64,000 nt of DNA, taken from contig NZ_CANMJY010000005.1 in NCBI RefSeq assembly GCF_947498345.1, positions 161,168-225,167 of the forward strand, in the 5' to 3' direction. Shown here piece by piece: positions 1-8,466 of this stretch. Under the pieces are notes generated by a model that did no database searches, was not told the origin of the DNA, and saw only the letters and a program-made list of their open reading frames with translations. The translations under genes were made by a program, and so were the position numbers. Numbering within the stretch: the stretch's first letter is position 1; every line of letters starts with the position of its first letter. Origin of the DNA: an uncultured Winogradskyella sp. (GTDB lineage Bacteria > Bacteroidota > Bacteroidia > Flavobacteriales > Flavobacteriaceae).

Positions 1-81
1 ATCTGTTCCTAGATCTACTTCGAACCTAAACTTTGGCATGGGCCAGACAGCCCCTTCTGTACTTCCGTCTTCTACAGCCAT
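1..81 (-). CDS. Phage-like tail tube protein, N-terminal fragment (eCIS)
   Basis: The first 27 codons of a gene that runs off the left edge. The product begins MAVEDGSTEGAVWPMPKFRF, the usual N-terminus of the gp19/Pvc1-type inner tube protein that polymerises inside the sheath of a contractile injection system. It lies 50 bases downstream of the tail sheath gene on the same strand, the normal sheath-tube order in eCIS clusters. The ATG at 79-81 is the only plausible start. The call rests on this short N-terminus plus the neighbour. Confidence 0.8.
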   Translation of the reverse strand, partial: MAVEDGSTEGAVWPMPKFRFEVDLGTD

Positions 82-131
82 AATATTATTTTTTTAAATA
101 TTAATTAATAATTTGTTTTACTTTACTTGAA

Positions 132-1715
132 TTAGCTTGATTGAGGCATAAGCTGCTGGAACGTTAATACAATAAACTCAGCAGGTCTCACTAGTGCTAC
201 TTGAACAGTTACCCTCATATAACCCTCCAAAATATCTTGCTGGGTCATTGTTGTTCCTAGGCCACATTCTACTAAAAACGCATCAGATTCTGTTGCACCC
301 ATTAGTCCTCCTTGCTTCCAAATAGTGGTTAAAAAACTGCTAATCATAGATTTTACTGATTCCCATGTATTTTTAACATTTGGTGCAAAAACATAGGATT
401 GGGCAGCAAGCTTACAAGATTGCTCTATCATGGTTACGGTTCTTCTCACGGAAATATATTTCCAGTCCAGACTGTTTCCATCTAATGTTCTTGCTCCCCA
501 AACTAGAATCCCCAGTCCTCCATTAAAAAACCTAATGGCATTAACTGATTTTCCAGAGACAGCATCAACGTTAAGATAGCCTTGCTGAGTTTCTGATAAT
601 TTTATTGGTAAAGAAACTGCTCCAGTAATTGATGTGTTGGCAGGTGCAAACCAAGGTCCTTCATTATTATCTGTTCTAGTAATTACGCCAGCCATAGCTC
701 CACTTGGAGGCAAAATGTTGGCTCCCATAAGGACATTATTCATAATCGATGAATAGGTTGTACTTGCAGTAATTAATGCATTATTATACTGTGTAGTGGT
801 GAGTCCGCTTGTGTTGTTTTCTATATCTGCTATAATCGTTGCAACAGTTTCATCTGGATTCGTTGGAGGGTTTAGAATAGGCTCTAAAGATTTTATGTCT
901 CCGCCAAATAAATTGGTATAATCCATATCTGTTGACTGCATTATTGTTGTCCCTATAAATGGGTAGTAAGCAGTACCAAAATCTAAACCTTCTGTTCCTG
1001 TATTGCTTCTGAAAGTTTCTATATCCTTCTCATAAAATAAAGGATCTGGATCATTTCCTCCTATAACATCAAAGATGCTAATAGCTGTTTGCATTTCAGA
1101 GGCTTGTTGTAACATTGCCTTCATCAATGTTCCATTATTGTCAACTGAAAGCAGTGTAGCTTCTGGACAGATATACATAGTTGGCTCTATCTCATTCTTT
1201 AATAATTCTAACCCTCCTTGCAGATCTCCTAAGGAGACATTTGGGTTAATAATCTGTTCTCCTGGGTCATCCATTGCTTTCTTTCCCGGGGTTCCATAGC
1301 TTCCTACAGAAACAATATAAGCAGTACCTCCTCCATTATCATAGAATAGTTTAACGCTATTATATAAATAGTAAATTGTACTAGGGTCTGGAACTAGAGA
1401 ATAGTATTTATTGTTTACCATTACATAATTGCCTTTTTCTGGCTGTTCTTTTTGCTCAATGAGATAATACTCTGGTTTATATTGCTTTGCTGGAGGGCTT
1501 GGTGGATCTGGATCCGGAAAGCAATAAATGGCTTTAAATTCTGCAAATGAGCTAATTTTCGTTGCGACATTAGTATACGATTTCCCTTCGTACGAAGCTT
1601 GTGGTGTATATCCAATAAATGCTGGAATGGCTGTTTCTACAGCGACAACCGAATTGGGGAAAGCATTTATCTCGTTGATATAAACACCTGGAGATTTGAT
1701 AGTTGATAAATTCAT
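132..1715 (-). CDS. Contractile tail sheath protein (eCIS)
   Basis: A 527-aa sheath subunit; sheath rings wrap the inner tube and contract to drive it into a target membrane. The N-terminus (KSPGVYINEI, then a short variable stretch and IPAFIGYT) is the classic start of phage/PVC/Afp sheath proteins. The C-terminal third carries the conserved core: GILVWGARTLDG, a WKYISVRR segment, and a final domain ending in a beta strand with VQVALVRPAEFIVLTF. Length fits eCIS sheaths. The middle part (about 60-330) is the variable surface domain. It is followed by the tube gene and preceded by the unknown 279-aa gene, all on one strand with short gaps, so one transcript is likely. Only part of the cluster is visible (no baseplate, spike or AAA+ ATPase), so the eCIS class cannot be fixed; the family name is secure. 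Confidence 0.92.
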   Translation of the reverse strand: MNLSTIKSPGVYINEINAFPNSVVAVETAIPAFIGYTPQASYEGKSYTNVATKISSFAEFKAIYCFPDPDPPSPPAKQYKPEYYLIEQKEQPEKGNYVMVNNKYYSLVPDPSTIYYLYNSVKLFYDNGGGTAYIVSVGSYGTPGKKAMDDPGEQIINPNVSLGDLQGGLELLKNEIEPTMYICPEATLLSVDNNGTLMKAMLQQASEMQTAISIFDVIGGNDPDPLFYEKDIETFRSNTGTEGLDFGTAYYPFIGTTIMQSTDMDYTNLFGGDIKSLEPILNPPTNPDETVATIIADIENNTSGLTTTQYNNALITASTTYSSIMNNVLMGANILPPSGAMAGVITRTDNNEGPWFAPANTSITGAVSLPIKLSETQQGYLNVDAVSGKSVNAIRFFNGGLGILVWGARTLDGNSLDWKYISVRRTVTMIEQSCKLAAQSYVFAPNVKNTWESVKSMISSFLTTIWKQGGLMGATESDAFLVECGLGTTMTQQDILEGYMRVTVQVALVRPAEFIVLTFQQLMPQSS

Positions 1716-1736
1716 AAGATTTACATTATTATTTTA

Positions 1737-2576
1737 TTATACATAGACATACATTGGTGATATCACCAAATTTTTATCATTCACTCTTTCAGTTCCAATT
1801 CTTGCTGGATCTGGATTTGGTAATCCTGAAAAAATTGGTTTATAAGTTGATTTTTTTTTGCTATTATTTGGCATGCTCTTAGAGTTTACCAAATCAAATT
1901 TATATTTAGGTTTTTGGCTTAAAGGGAGAAGGTTTTTACCAGATGAAAACAATAAAGCATCTTGCCCATTTTGAATGGTGACATTTTTTGCTACTTCAAA
2001 TTGTATATCTGATTTTCCAAAGATGCTTGGATCATTAAAGACAATCTTACTTTTATTGATTATATAATATTGCCATTGTGTTGCTCTAGATTGAAAAATA
2101 ATATCATACTCAATAATATCTCTAGATTTTTTGAGCGTAATGATATCATCAATATAAATCCTTAATTTGGCTAGAATTGAAGTATCAGTATTTTCTGATA
2201 GCTCACCTTGTAATTTTATAGTTCCATCTTGATCTTGGTTAGATATTATTTGGCTATTATATAATACGTAACCTGTCCAATCAATTGGAAAATCTGTGAA
2301 AAAATAAAACTTAGAATTATTAGTTCTTATGTCAAAGTCTAGATAAGTTGTATTTGCTTTATCTTTTATATAAGTCAGAATATCTATTAGTGAAAATTGG
2401 GTGTTAACAAATAACTTAAATCCATTAATATTCTTGTCAATCCCCATTCTATAACGCTCCATTAATTTCTTTGTCTCTTCACTTGGACTATAGGCTAAGC
2501 AATCGCAAATACTTTTATTGAAATAAGAGTGTAAAAACTGAATGCCGAATATTATTTTAAAATTACTTAAGGTCAT
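1737..2576 (-). CDS. Uncharacterised eCIS-associated protein (279 aa)
   Basis: I do not recognise a named family. The protein has no signal peptide or membrane segment and is predicted cytosolic. Residues about 90-210 are rich in alternating hydrophobic positions, suggesting beta structure. The last 60 residues are basic and then Pro/Gly-rich (SGLPNPDPARIGTERV), ending NLVISPMYVYV. Its start overlaps the stop of the DUF4255 gene by four bases (ATGA) and it lies 21 bases before the sheath gene, so it is translated with structural genes of the injection system. That position suggests a structural or assembly role (cap, terminator or sheath-adjacent factor), but this is inference from context only. 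Confidence 0.6.
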   Translation of the reverse strand: MTLSNFKIIFGIQFLHSYFNKSICDCLAYSPSEETKKLMERYRMGIDKNINGFKLFVNTQFSLIDILTYIKDKANTTYLDFDIRTNNSKFYFFTDFPIDWTGYVLYNSQIISNQDQDGTIKLQGELSENTDTSILAKLRIYIDDIITLKKSRDIIEYDIIFQSRATQWQYYIINKSKIVFNDPSIFGKSDIQFEVAKNVTIQNGQDALLFSSGKNLLPLSQKPKYKFDLVNSKSMPNNSKKKSTYKPIFSGLPNPDPARIGTERVNDKNLVISPMYVYV

Positions 2577-3142
2577 GCACTTGCAGAATTTGAGTTTTGA
2601 GAAATAGACGGATCAAATGCATCAATTTCATTGGCATCTAATGTTACTAATCTTGTTTTGTAAATAACCGATGGCTGGTATTTAGCACCCATAGCACTCC
2701 ATAGGCTGTGCATTTGATGATAACTTACATTTTCAAGTTCAAATTCTAACTTTCCTAACCCATCAGGAATATTTGAATTAGAAGAAGCACTTATGCATGG
2801 ATTTGTTTGAAAAAACAGGATAGATGCATTCAAAAATTTTAGAGTTTCATTATAATCATCAAAATTAGAAGTGATTAATACATCTAAATTATATCTTTCG
2901 ACTGGAGCTGACAATGAATAATTTCCATCTGGCAACTTATTGTTTCTTGTATAAAATGGTCTTAAGGTTTCTTTTTCTAGATTAATCAATGAGATAACAA
3001 CCTTATTTTGGTTTATCTGGGGTATTGTACCATCTCCATCAATAATATTATTAATTAAGACCTTACTTTCTTCTAAGCCCATTTCATTTTTAAGAAACTG
3101 ATCTAAGATGTCTTTTGAAAATTTTAATGCTTTATCAATCAT
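2573..3142 (-). CDS. DUF4255 / Pvc16-like tail terminator (cap) protein
   Basis: A 189-aa protein resembling the DUF4255 family (Pvc16/Afp16 N-terminal domain), whose members cap the sheath-tube and set particle length. Visible features are the N-terminal helix (LKFSKDILDQFLKNEMG), a strand with NKVVISLINLEKE, the YNLDVLITSNFDDYNETLKFL core and a C-terminal LWSAMGAKYQPSVIYKTRLV strand. It is the first gene of the visible part of the operon; 174 bases separate it from the regulator gene. The last codons overlap the next gene by four bases. Family assignment is by motif pattern and context and is fairly sure; the capping role is taken from the family. Confidence 0.82.
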   Translation of the reverse strand: MIDKALKFSKDILDQFLKNEMGLEESKVLINNIIDGDGTIPQINQNKVVISLINLEKETLRPFYTRNNKLPDGNYSLSAPVERYNLDVLITSNFDDYNETLKFLNASILFFQTNPCISASSNSNIPDGLGKLEFELENVSYHQMHSLWSAMGAKYQPSVIYKTRLVTLDANEIDAFDPSISQNSNSASA

Positions 3143-3316
3143 TTTAGGACTATCAAATAATATAGTTACAATTTATCTTCTGTAAAGCTATCTAGAATTT
3201 GAATCACTTAGAATTTATACAGTATACAAATCATATACAGGTTTAAAAAAAGATATAAAACCGTAGACAAATAGTATACAGAACAATATTTATATTAAAA
3301 GCTAAGTCCTAAAGTG
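3143..3316 (-). promoter_or_regulatory. Upstream region of the eCIS operon with repeated TATACA motifs
   Basis: This gap holds four TATACA-type motifs: TATACAG at 3216-3222, GTATACA at 3222-3228, ATATACAG at 3233-3240 and GTATACAG at 3274-3281. GTATAC is self-complementary. The cluster stands before the DUF4255 start and just after the stop of the regulator gene at 3317-4177. It could be an operator array for that regulator; no clear core promoter box was identified. AT-rich sequence makes such matches easier by chance. Confidence 0.4.
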
Positions 3317-4177
3317 TTAAGAAACAATTGACTTTATATATGTTTGAAGATTTTGAGACTTAGCAATCTGTAATTTCCTTTTTAATCGGTACTTATGAGT
3401 TCTAACACTTTCTAGATTAATCCCTAGGACATGTCCAATGTCATTGTTGGACATGTTCATTTTTAGATAACAGCAATACTTAATATCCTTTGGAGTGAGC
3501 TCTGGGTGTTTTTGATTTAAATGTTTCAAAAAGTTTGGGCTTATTCTTTCAAAATACATTTTGAAATCTTCCCAATGTTTTTCGTCCTTTGTATTTACCT
3601 GAATAGAATTAACAATAGAGATTAACTTATGCCTAATAGGCTCATTTACATCTGAATATAATTCTTTTATTCGCTTCTTTATCCTATTAAGAGCTCCAGT
3701 TTTTTGGTCTAACTCCATTACATACCGACTTAAACTTTTGTTTTGACGCCCAAAATGTTTGCCTATAGATTGTTCTGCAAAAGATTGTTCTGTATTATAA
3801 GAATTCTGTTTTAGTAATAATAGAATAGAATTCACTCTAGAAACCAAATAATTTGGCTTTATAGCATTCTCAATAGGATGTGTTAGTACAATATTCTTAG
3901 GATTCCATTTCAAGAAATTACGCTCGTTCCGTCTTGTTAAACATAGAATTGGTATGCTAAGATTATTTATAAATGAAGAAACATTATTGATAGCTAATTG
4001 GTTATTTCTGAAGCTTATAATAATAATAGCTGGTTCAATCGATTTTATAATTCGTATTAAATCTGAAGTCCTGACTGATGTGACACAACTATAATTTGAA
4101 ATAGTACTTAGACTATCTACTAATGTTAATAAAACATCTGTTTCATCACAGCCTACTAAAATAGTCTTATTACGCAT
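3317..4177 (-). CDS. LuxR-like HTH regulator with degenerate receiver domain
   Basis: A cytosolic DNA-binding protein, 286 aa from the start chosen here. Residues about 1-110 fold like a response-regulator receiver (NKTILVGCDETD, then PAIIIISFRNNQL, then PILCLTRR), but the position of the phosphorylated Asp after the third strand holds Ser, so classical phosphotransfer is unlikely. A helical linker follows, then a C-terminal helix-turn-helix (HPELTPKDIKYCCYLKMNMS, NNDIGHVLGINLESVRTHKYRLKRKL), the same HTH type as at the end of the propeller regulator at 45659. The ATG at 4175-4177 gives the natural receiver N-terminus; an earlier in-frame ATG at 4213 adds 12 residues with no conserved match. 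It ends 174 bases before the eCIS operon and probably controls it (inference). Confidence 0.75.
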   Translation of the reverse strand: MRNKTILVGCDETDVLLTLVDSLSTISNYSCVTSVRTSDLIRIIKSIEPAIIIISFRNNQLAINNVSSFINNLSIPILCLTRRNERNFLKWNPKNIVLTHPIENAIKPNYLVSRVNSILLLLKQNSYNTEQSFAEQSIGKHFGRQNKSLSRYVMELDQKTGALNRIKKRIKELYSDVNEPIRHKLISIVNSIQVNTKDEKHWEDFKMYFERISPNFLKHLNQKHPELTPKDIKYCCYLKMNMSNNDIGHVLGINLESVRTHKYRLKRKLQIAKSQNLQTYIKSIVS

Positions 4178-4335
4178 AAATTGATGAGATCCCTTAATAG
4201 CAAAAAAGGTCAATCGAATTAAAGTTATGGGTCAACAAGCTTTAATTAAACTAAAAATGCTTCATTATTTCTTTTAAGGGAGAACACGTATATAACCGTA
4301 TGAAGTAAATAAAATTAATGAAATAACTTGGATAA

Positions 4336-4697
4336 TCAAAATAGGATATGAGTAATAACTAAAGTACTTCTTATATTTTCAACACTATTAGCAAAATGTT
4401 TACTATTACACTCAGTACATTCAGGTATTCTAAAAATAATGTCTAAAATAATTTGGATACATAAAATACCTTTAACCTGTTTATGAGCATTTAGAGAATA
4501 GCCTTTAAAAAACTCCATAATCTTTCGGCTATTTCATCAGGAAACAACTTATCATGTATGCCATATTCCGGAATGCCATTTCTAAATCCGATCATAATCC
4601 AATCTAGGGATAAGTAAGGGGTTTTCATTTCAACAGATAATCTCTCAGCCAATATGGTTTTTCCAGACCTAGATGTTCCACCAATTATATACAACAT
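4336..4697 (-). pseudogene. Truncated P-loop NTPase/kinase-like gene
   Basis: The reading frame from 4697 starts MLYIIGGTSRSGKT with a Walker A motif (GGTSRSGKT) and continues like small P-loop kinases of the 2-phosphoglycerate-kinase-like type (TPYLSLDWIMIGFRNGIPEYGI, then a LWSFLKAI helix). It stops after 68 residues (4491), where the family normally continues for another 100 or so. A second frame overlapping the end (4336-4518, starting MEFFKGYSLNAHKQ) carries on open for 60 codons, but I could not match it convincingly to the missing half. I read this as a truncated, frameshifted remnant. A genuine 68-aa protein cannot be excluded. Confidence 0.55.
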
Positions 4698-4794
4698 ATT
4701 ATAGTTTTATCTAACATAATTAATGATAGTAAATATTTAGAAGCTGCCTATTCAAGTATTTCTATTGATATAGTTTGATGTGGTTTGCGCTAGT

Positions 4795-4884
4795 TACTTT
4801 TCAATACAGAAAGTAACTTATCAGTATTCATAGACTTTCTCAGTAAAAGGGACAAATTTGGTACATCAAAAATGATCAAATTAA
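4795..4884 (-). repeat. Dispersed intergenic repeat, divergent copy
   Basis: This is the most diverged of four related intergenic elements (others at 11814, 33191 and 48786). It keeps the AATACAGAAAGTAA start and the ACAAATTTGGTACAT end with the following A-rich run, but the central TTAACA/TGTTAA palindrome is lost. It lies about 100 bases before the start of the broken P-loop gene. Confidence 0.5.
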
Positions 4885-4915
4885 ATACATAAAAAATATC
4901 TTACCGTTCATTATT

Positions 4916-5632
4916 TTATAAGGAATAAGAATTTAAATAGCCTCTGTTTGTAAAACCATATTTTCGGTAAATTGGTGCACCAAATTTAGAAGCTACTAAA
5001 TGGATTTCATTACTATGATTTTTGAGTGCATTTGCTAACAAATGTTGCGTCATTTCCTTACCAAGGCCTAAACCTCTCGTTTGCTTTTTAGCTCCAATCA
5101 TATGTAATCCAGAATCACCCTTTTTATCTAAGTATAGTATACCGCAACTTACAAATTGTGATTTGTACTGCCCTATAAATAATTGAGTATTTGTGTCTTG
5201 TAATAAATGAACTAAAACTGTTGGATGAATATTATAACCAAAAGCGTTTGATGCAATACTTGAAAATATATCAATTCCAGTTTCATCTTCTATCTTGATT
5301 ATGTTAGGACTATCTTCAAATACCATTTTAGAAGATACATTAACTGACATGCCTTCTACTACAGATGTCATATTGAAGTGATTTTCAATTAGTATTTGAT
5401 TGATAACATCATCTGCGTCTAAAGCAACAGTATTGGGTATATTATTTTTCAAAATTTCTGTTTTCAGTTTTATAATACTGTTGTTCTGAATATTAAATGT
5501 TTTTGAAGGCCAAGTACCTTGGCACGGTAAGAGTGTGGTATATCCATTATATTGATGAATATAGCCACCTACCTTACCTAAATTTGTCCAAAACTCAAAT
5601 TGATGTTCTATTGATCTTGATTTCATAATCAT
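4916..5632 (-). CDS. GNAT family N-acetyltransferase
   Basis: A 238-aa protein of the GCN5-related acetyltransferase fold, transferring an acetyl group from acetyl-CoA to an unknown amine. The C-terminal half holds the recognisable core: a strand with FIGQYKSQFVSCGILYLDKKG, the acetyl-CoA-binding motif A (IGAKKQTRGLGLGKEM, with the R/Q-x-x-G-x-G/A signature), then the alpha4/beta6 region (IHLVASKFGAPIYRKYGFTNRG), the usual GNAT ending. The N-terminal 100 residues look like a second, decayed GNAT half. Its start codon overlaps the stop of the upstream FMN-reductase gene (ATGA), so the two are co-translated; an ATG two codons further in (5626) is an equal candidate. It is the last gene of the probable operon that begins at 9732. 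Confidence 0.8.
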   Translation of the reverse strand: MIMKSRSIEHQFEFWTNLGKVGGYIHQYNGYTTLLPCQGTWPSKTFNIQNNSIIKLKTEILKNNIPNTVALDADDVINQILIENHFNMTSVVEGMSVNVSSKMVFEDSPNIIKIEDETGIDIFSSIASNAFGYNIHPTVLVHLLQDTNTQLFIGQYKSQFVSCGILYLDKKGDSGLHMIGAKKQTRGLGLGKEMTQHLLANALKNHSNEIHLVASKFGAPIYRKYGFTNRGYLNSYSL

Positions 5633-6585
5633 GCAAATTCAATAGATGAAGCTTCAATCAACGCTGCAGAATCCTCATAAAAACGATATTCCTTAATCAT
5701 CTCATCTTCCACTATGCAGAGCTGAACCCAATCACTATTAAATAACTTTCCTGAACTTTTTACAAGGTGTGAAAACTTGCCTTTAGCAATAACCAAATTA
5801 CCTTCAGCCTCAACTACAGTATCTACTGTAAATTCTTTAGTTTCAAAAAGCGCTACTATATTTTTCAAGAATTGCTTTGCTTCTTGACGTGTGCGATATA
5901 TACCGTGTAATTGCTCGATAGGACGCTCTTCTTCTTTAACACTAACGATATAGGTGTTTGGATGAAAAATATTAAGTACTTCGTCTAAATTGCCATTAGT
6001 AAATGCTTTGAAATAAGATTTTACAACTTCTCTATTATTTTTAACGGCTTTCGTGTCTTTGTTAATAAAAGTATTAAATGCTTTATCAAGCTTTTCTATC
6101 TCTAAATCGTTTTTAATTCTTTTAGTATTGACATCAAAATTGCTTTCGAAACTACCTAAAGAATAAGTTGCTTTTAATTTTCCTCCCCAGAGTGGAACTA
6201 AATTCGCCAACAAGCCCAAATGTGTTCTGGCACCAGTGAAACCAGGTGAAGTACTCAATAATAAAACTGGTTTATTGTCAAAGAATTTTTGAGTTATTAC
6301 CGATAACCAATCTATAATATTTTTTAAAAATGCTGTAGGTAACCCATTATGTTCTGGTGAGGCAATTATAAACCCTTCACTCTCTCTAAACATCTCATAT
6401 AAGTCTTGTATGGATTGCGGTATGCATTCGGAATGAATTCGTTGTGAATAAATAGGAATATCAAAATTCTTTAAATCTATAAATCGAATGTCATAATCAG
6501 AGTACTTCTGAATTACAGATTGAACTAATTTTTCATTTATTGAATCTGGATTGTTACTTCCAAAAAAAGCTAATATATTCTTCAT
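5629..6585 (-). CDS. NADPH-dependent FMN reductase fused to a SnoaL-like domain
   Basis: A cytosolic 318-aa two-domain protein. Residues 1-170 are a flavodoxin-like NADPH:FMN reductase: FFGSNNPDSIN is the phosphate-binding loop, SPEHNGLPTAFLKNIIDW is the family flavin-contact motif, and STSPGFTGARTHLGLLANLV is the segment after the fourth strand. Residues about 185-310 form a SnoaL/NTF2-like cone domain (VVKSYFKAFTNGNLDEVLNI, later WVQLCIVEDEMIKEYRFYED), usually a small-ligand pocket. The two domains are normally separate genes. The downstream GNAT overlaps it by four bases and the quinone-reductase-like gene lies 26 bases upstream. A role in flavin-dependent reduction of a small molecule is likely; the substrate is not visible. 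Confidence 0.85.
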   Translation of the reverse strand: MKNILAFFGSNNPDSINEKLVQSVIQKYSDYDIRFIDLKNFDIPIYSQRIHSECIPQSIQDLYEMFRESEGFIIASPEHNGLPTAFLKNIIDWLSVITQKFFDNKPVLLLSTSPGFTGARTHLGLLANLVPLWGGKLKATYSLGSFESNFDVNTKRIKNDLEIEKLDKAFNTFINKDTKAVKNNREVVKSYFKAFTNGNLDEVLNIFHPNTYIVSVKEEERPIEQLHGIYRTRQEAKQFLKNIVALFETKEFTVDTVVEAEGNLVIAKGKFSHLVKSSGKLFNSDWVQLCIVEDEMIKEYRFYEDSAALIEASSIEFA

Positions 6586-6611
6586 GATTATTATGTTTTA
6601 TTTGTTTGATA

Positions 6612-7190
6612 TTATTTTAAAGCTTCACCAAGTTTGCTGACATTGTGAAGCCATTTTTGACGTTGTTCTATAGATGAATCCTTTACTGGAGCTAAATATG
6701 TGATTTTTACAGGTTTTATGCCACAAAACTCAAGCACTCCTTTTTTCATTTGATTAATGATTGGCTTCTTCATAAATAAGCTATGATACCAACTTACTGT
6801 ATCCGATGTAATCACCATTCTTGATGTTTTACCTTTCAACAGCTTCTTTGGAAACACTTTACCTTTTTGATACTTAAAAGTGATCCCTGGCAAAAAAGTT
6901 CTATCGATAAAACCTTTTAATAGCGCTGGAGTACCATACCACCACATTGGAAAAAACCAAACAATATGATCCGCATCTTTTAGTTTTTCAACAGCATCTT
7001 CTAAATCAGGCTCTAATATGTGAGGTATACGATAACCATATTTTAGGATAGGATCAAAATCCAAATCAATGAGATTGATTTTTTCCACATTAGCTTCAAC
7101 CATAATTGCGCCTTTTTCATATCCTTTAGCCAATGCCCAGTTAAAGCTTTCCTTATCGGGATGCCCATTTATTATGAGTATTTTTTTCAT
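6612..7190 (-). CDS. NAD(P)H dehydrogenase (quinone)-like flavodoxin-fold protein
   Basis: A 192-aa protein of the Flavodoxin_2 family (KefF/YwrO/MdaB type), which uses FAD or FMN to reduce quinones or other small electrophiles with NAD(P)H. Visible signatures are KKILIINGHPDKESFNWALA (phosphate loop), the HIVWFFPMWWYGTPALLKGFIDR segment (shown here only as a landmark at about residues 94-116) and a C-terminal GIKPVKITYLAPV strand. No signal peptide, so cytosolic. It sits 26 bases upstream of the FMN reductase-SnoaL gene and 24 bases downstream of the DUF983 gene, within one probable operon. Two unrelated flavodoxin-fold reductases side by side suggest a redox detoxification function. Confidence 0.85.
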   Translation of the reverse strand: MKKILIINGHPDKESFNWALAKGYEKGAIMVEANVEKINLIDLDFDPILKYGYRIPHILEPDLEDAVEKLKDADHIVWFFPMWWYGTPALLKGFIDRTFLPGITFKYQKGKVFPKKLLKGKTSRMVITSDTVSWYHSLFMKKPIINQMKKGVLEFCGIKPVKITYLAPVKDSSIEQRQKWLHNVSKLGEALK

Positions 7191-7214
7191 TTTTAATTGT
7201 TTTAATAGTTGACT

Positions 7215-7571
7215 TTACTGATTATTCTTAAACAGATAAATCCATATAATTCTTGAAATCCGCATATTAAATGATGACATAAGTGCTAATACCAACATTA
7301 TCCATAGAAATACTTTTAGGTTTAAGGGTGTATCGTAGAAGTATGAACCAATTCCTGCTGTAAATAAAGCTTGGGCAACACCAATGGTATAACTTATATA
7401 CATAGCACCGAAAAAAAATCCTGGCTCTTTTTCGAACTTATAGCCGCACTTATTACAAGTTTTATGCATCTTATTTCTAAAAAAATTGAAATAAATATTC
7501 TTATCCGTATAAATATGCCCTTCATGACAATTTGGACATTTGTTTGTCAATATTCTTTTTATCGTTTTCAT
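7215..7571 (-). CDS. DUF983 small membrane protein
   Basis: A 118-aa protein of the DUF983 family. The N-terminal 60 residues carry a zinc-ribbon pair (KCPNC and TCNKCGYKF) and the typical FEKEPGFFFGAMYISY stretch, followed by two membrane-spanning segments (about 62-82 and 88-108). Family members are small inner-membrane proteins of unknown function common in Bacteroidota. It stands three bases after the SDR gene and is clearly part of the same operon. Confidence 0.85.
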   Translation of the reverse strand: MKTIKRILTNKCPNCHEGHIYTDKNIYFNFFRNKMHKTCNKCGYKFEKEPGFFFGAMYISYTIGVAQALFTAGIGSYFYDTPLNLKVFLWIMLVLALMSSFNMRISRIIWIYLFKNNQ

Positions 7572-7574
7572 AGT

Positions 7575-8450
7575 TTATTTTGCATTTGTAACTTCAGCGA
7601 TATAAAAATCCCGAAGTCTACGATTACCATATCGTTGTGCTACTGAATCTTCTTTCATAAGTGTTAAAAAGAATTCAATAGGTCCATATGTATTTACAGA
7701 GGTAAACTTTTTCAATACCCAAATAGTCAGTGTACGTAGCCAATTTGGTAAATGGAGGATTTGTACTTTTCTATGATGTGCCTCAAATGCCATTTCGGCA
7801 ATTTCATTATGAGTAAGTACATCTGGTCCACCTATCGAAATTTCCTTTACTGGATCGTCAATTAGATTGATGCATAATTCAGCCAGATCTGCACCATGAA
7901 TTGGGTTCATCAATTGTTCACCATTTCCAAATAAGAAGACTTTTCCTTTTTGAGACATGTCTAAGAAATCTTTCATATCTGAAAAGAATCCGTTTGGACG
8001 CACAACAGTGTATTCTAAACCGGACTTTCTCAATTCATCGACGAAAGCTTCCTTAGCCTCTGTAATTTTCAAGTCTCGATGTTTATCACCATTAATAACA
8101 GATACATAAATAAATTTTCTAACGCCTCCTTTTTGAGCTTCACGCAATAAATTTAGATTTGCTTGATAGTCTACATCCATGTAGGTTAATCCATCTTTTT
8201 GGCGTGTAATACCTACGGTTGAGATTACTGTGTCAACATTTTTGCAGATACCCTTTAATGACTGTTGATCTGTTACTTGCACTTTTACTATTTGCAATCT
8301 CGATGACTCAATATATTGAAGTCTCTCTGGGCTACGCACAATCAACCTTCCGAAGAGCTTTCTCTTTTCCATTTCTTCTACGATATAGCGACCTAAGTAG
8401 CCCGTTGCTCCTGCCAGAAGAACTATTCCGTTTTTTTGTTTTGGTAACAT
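7575..8450 (-). CDS. NmrA-like / atypical SDR NAD(P)-binding protein
   Basis: A 291-aa Rossmann-fold protein. VLLAGATGYLGRYIVEEM at the N-terminus is the GxxGxxG dinucleotide site; VDTVISTVGITRQKDGLTYMDVDY and KFIYVSVINGDK follow as in NmrA-like/extended SDRs, then YTVVRPNGFF. The family binds NAD(P) and acts on UDP-sugars, quinones or serves as a redox sensor; no specific substrate can be read here. An in-frame ATG at 8591 would add 47 residues that lack any SDR similarity and overlap the upstream serine hydrolase by 125 bases, so the ATG at 8450 is chosen; it gives a canonical Rossmann start and a 16-base gap. Confidence 0.83.
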   Translation of the reverse strand: MLPKQKNGIVLLAGATGYLGRYIVEEMEKRKLFGRLIVRSPERLQYIESSRLQIVKVQVTDQQSLKGICKNVDTVISTVGITRQKDGLTYMDVDYQANLNLLREAQKGGVRKFIYVSVINGDKHRDLKITEAKEAFVDELRKSGLEYTVVRPNGFFSDMKDFLDMSQKGKVFLFGNGEQLMNPIHGADLAELCINLIDDPVKEISIGGPDVLTHNEIAEMAFEAHHRKVQILHLPNWLRTLTIWVLKKFTSVNTYGPIEFFLTLMKEDSVAQRYGNRRLRDFYIAEVTNAK

Positions 8451-8466
8451 TTTCAAGATGTCTTGA

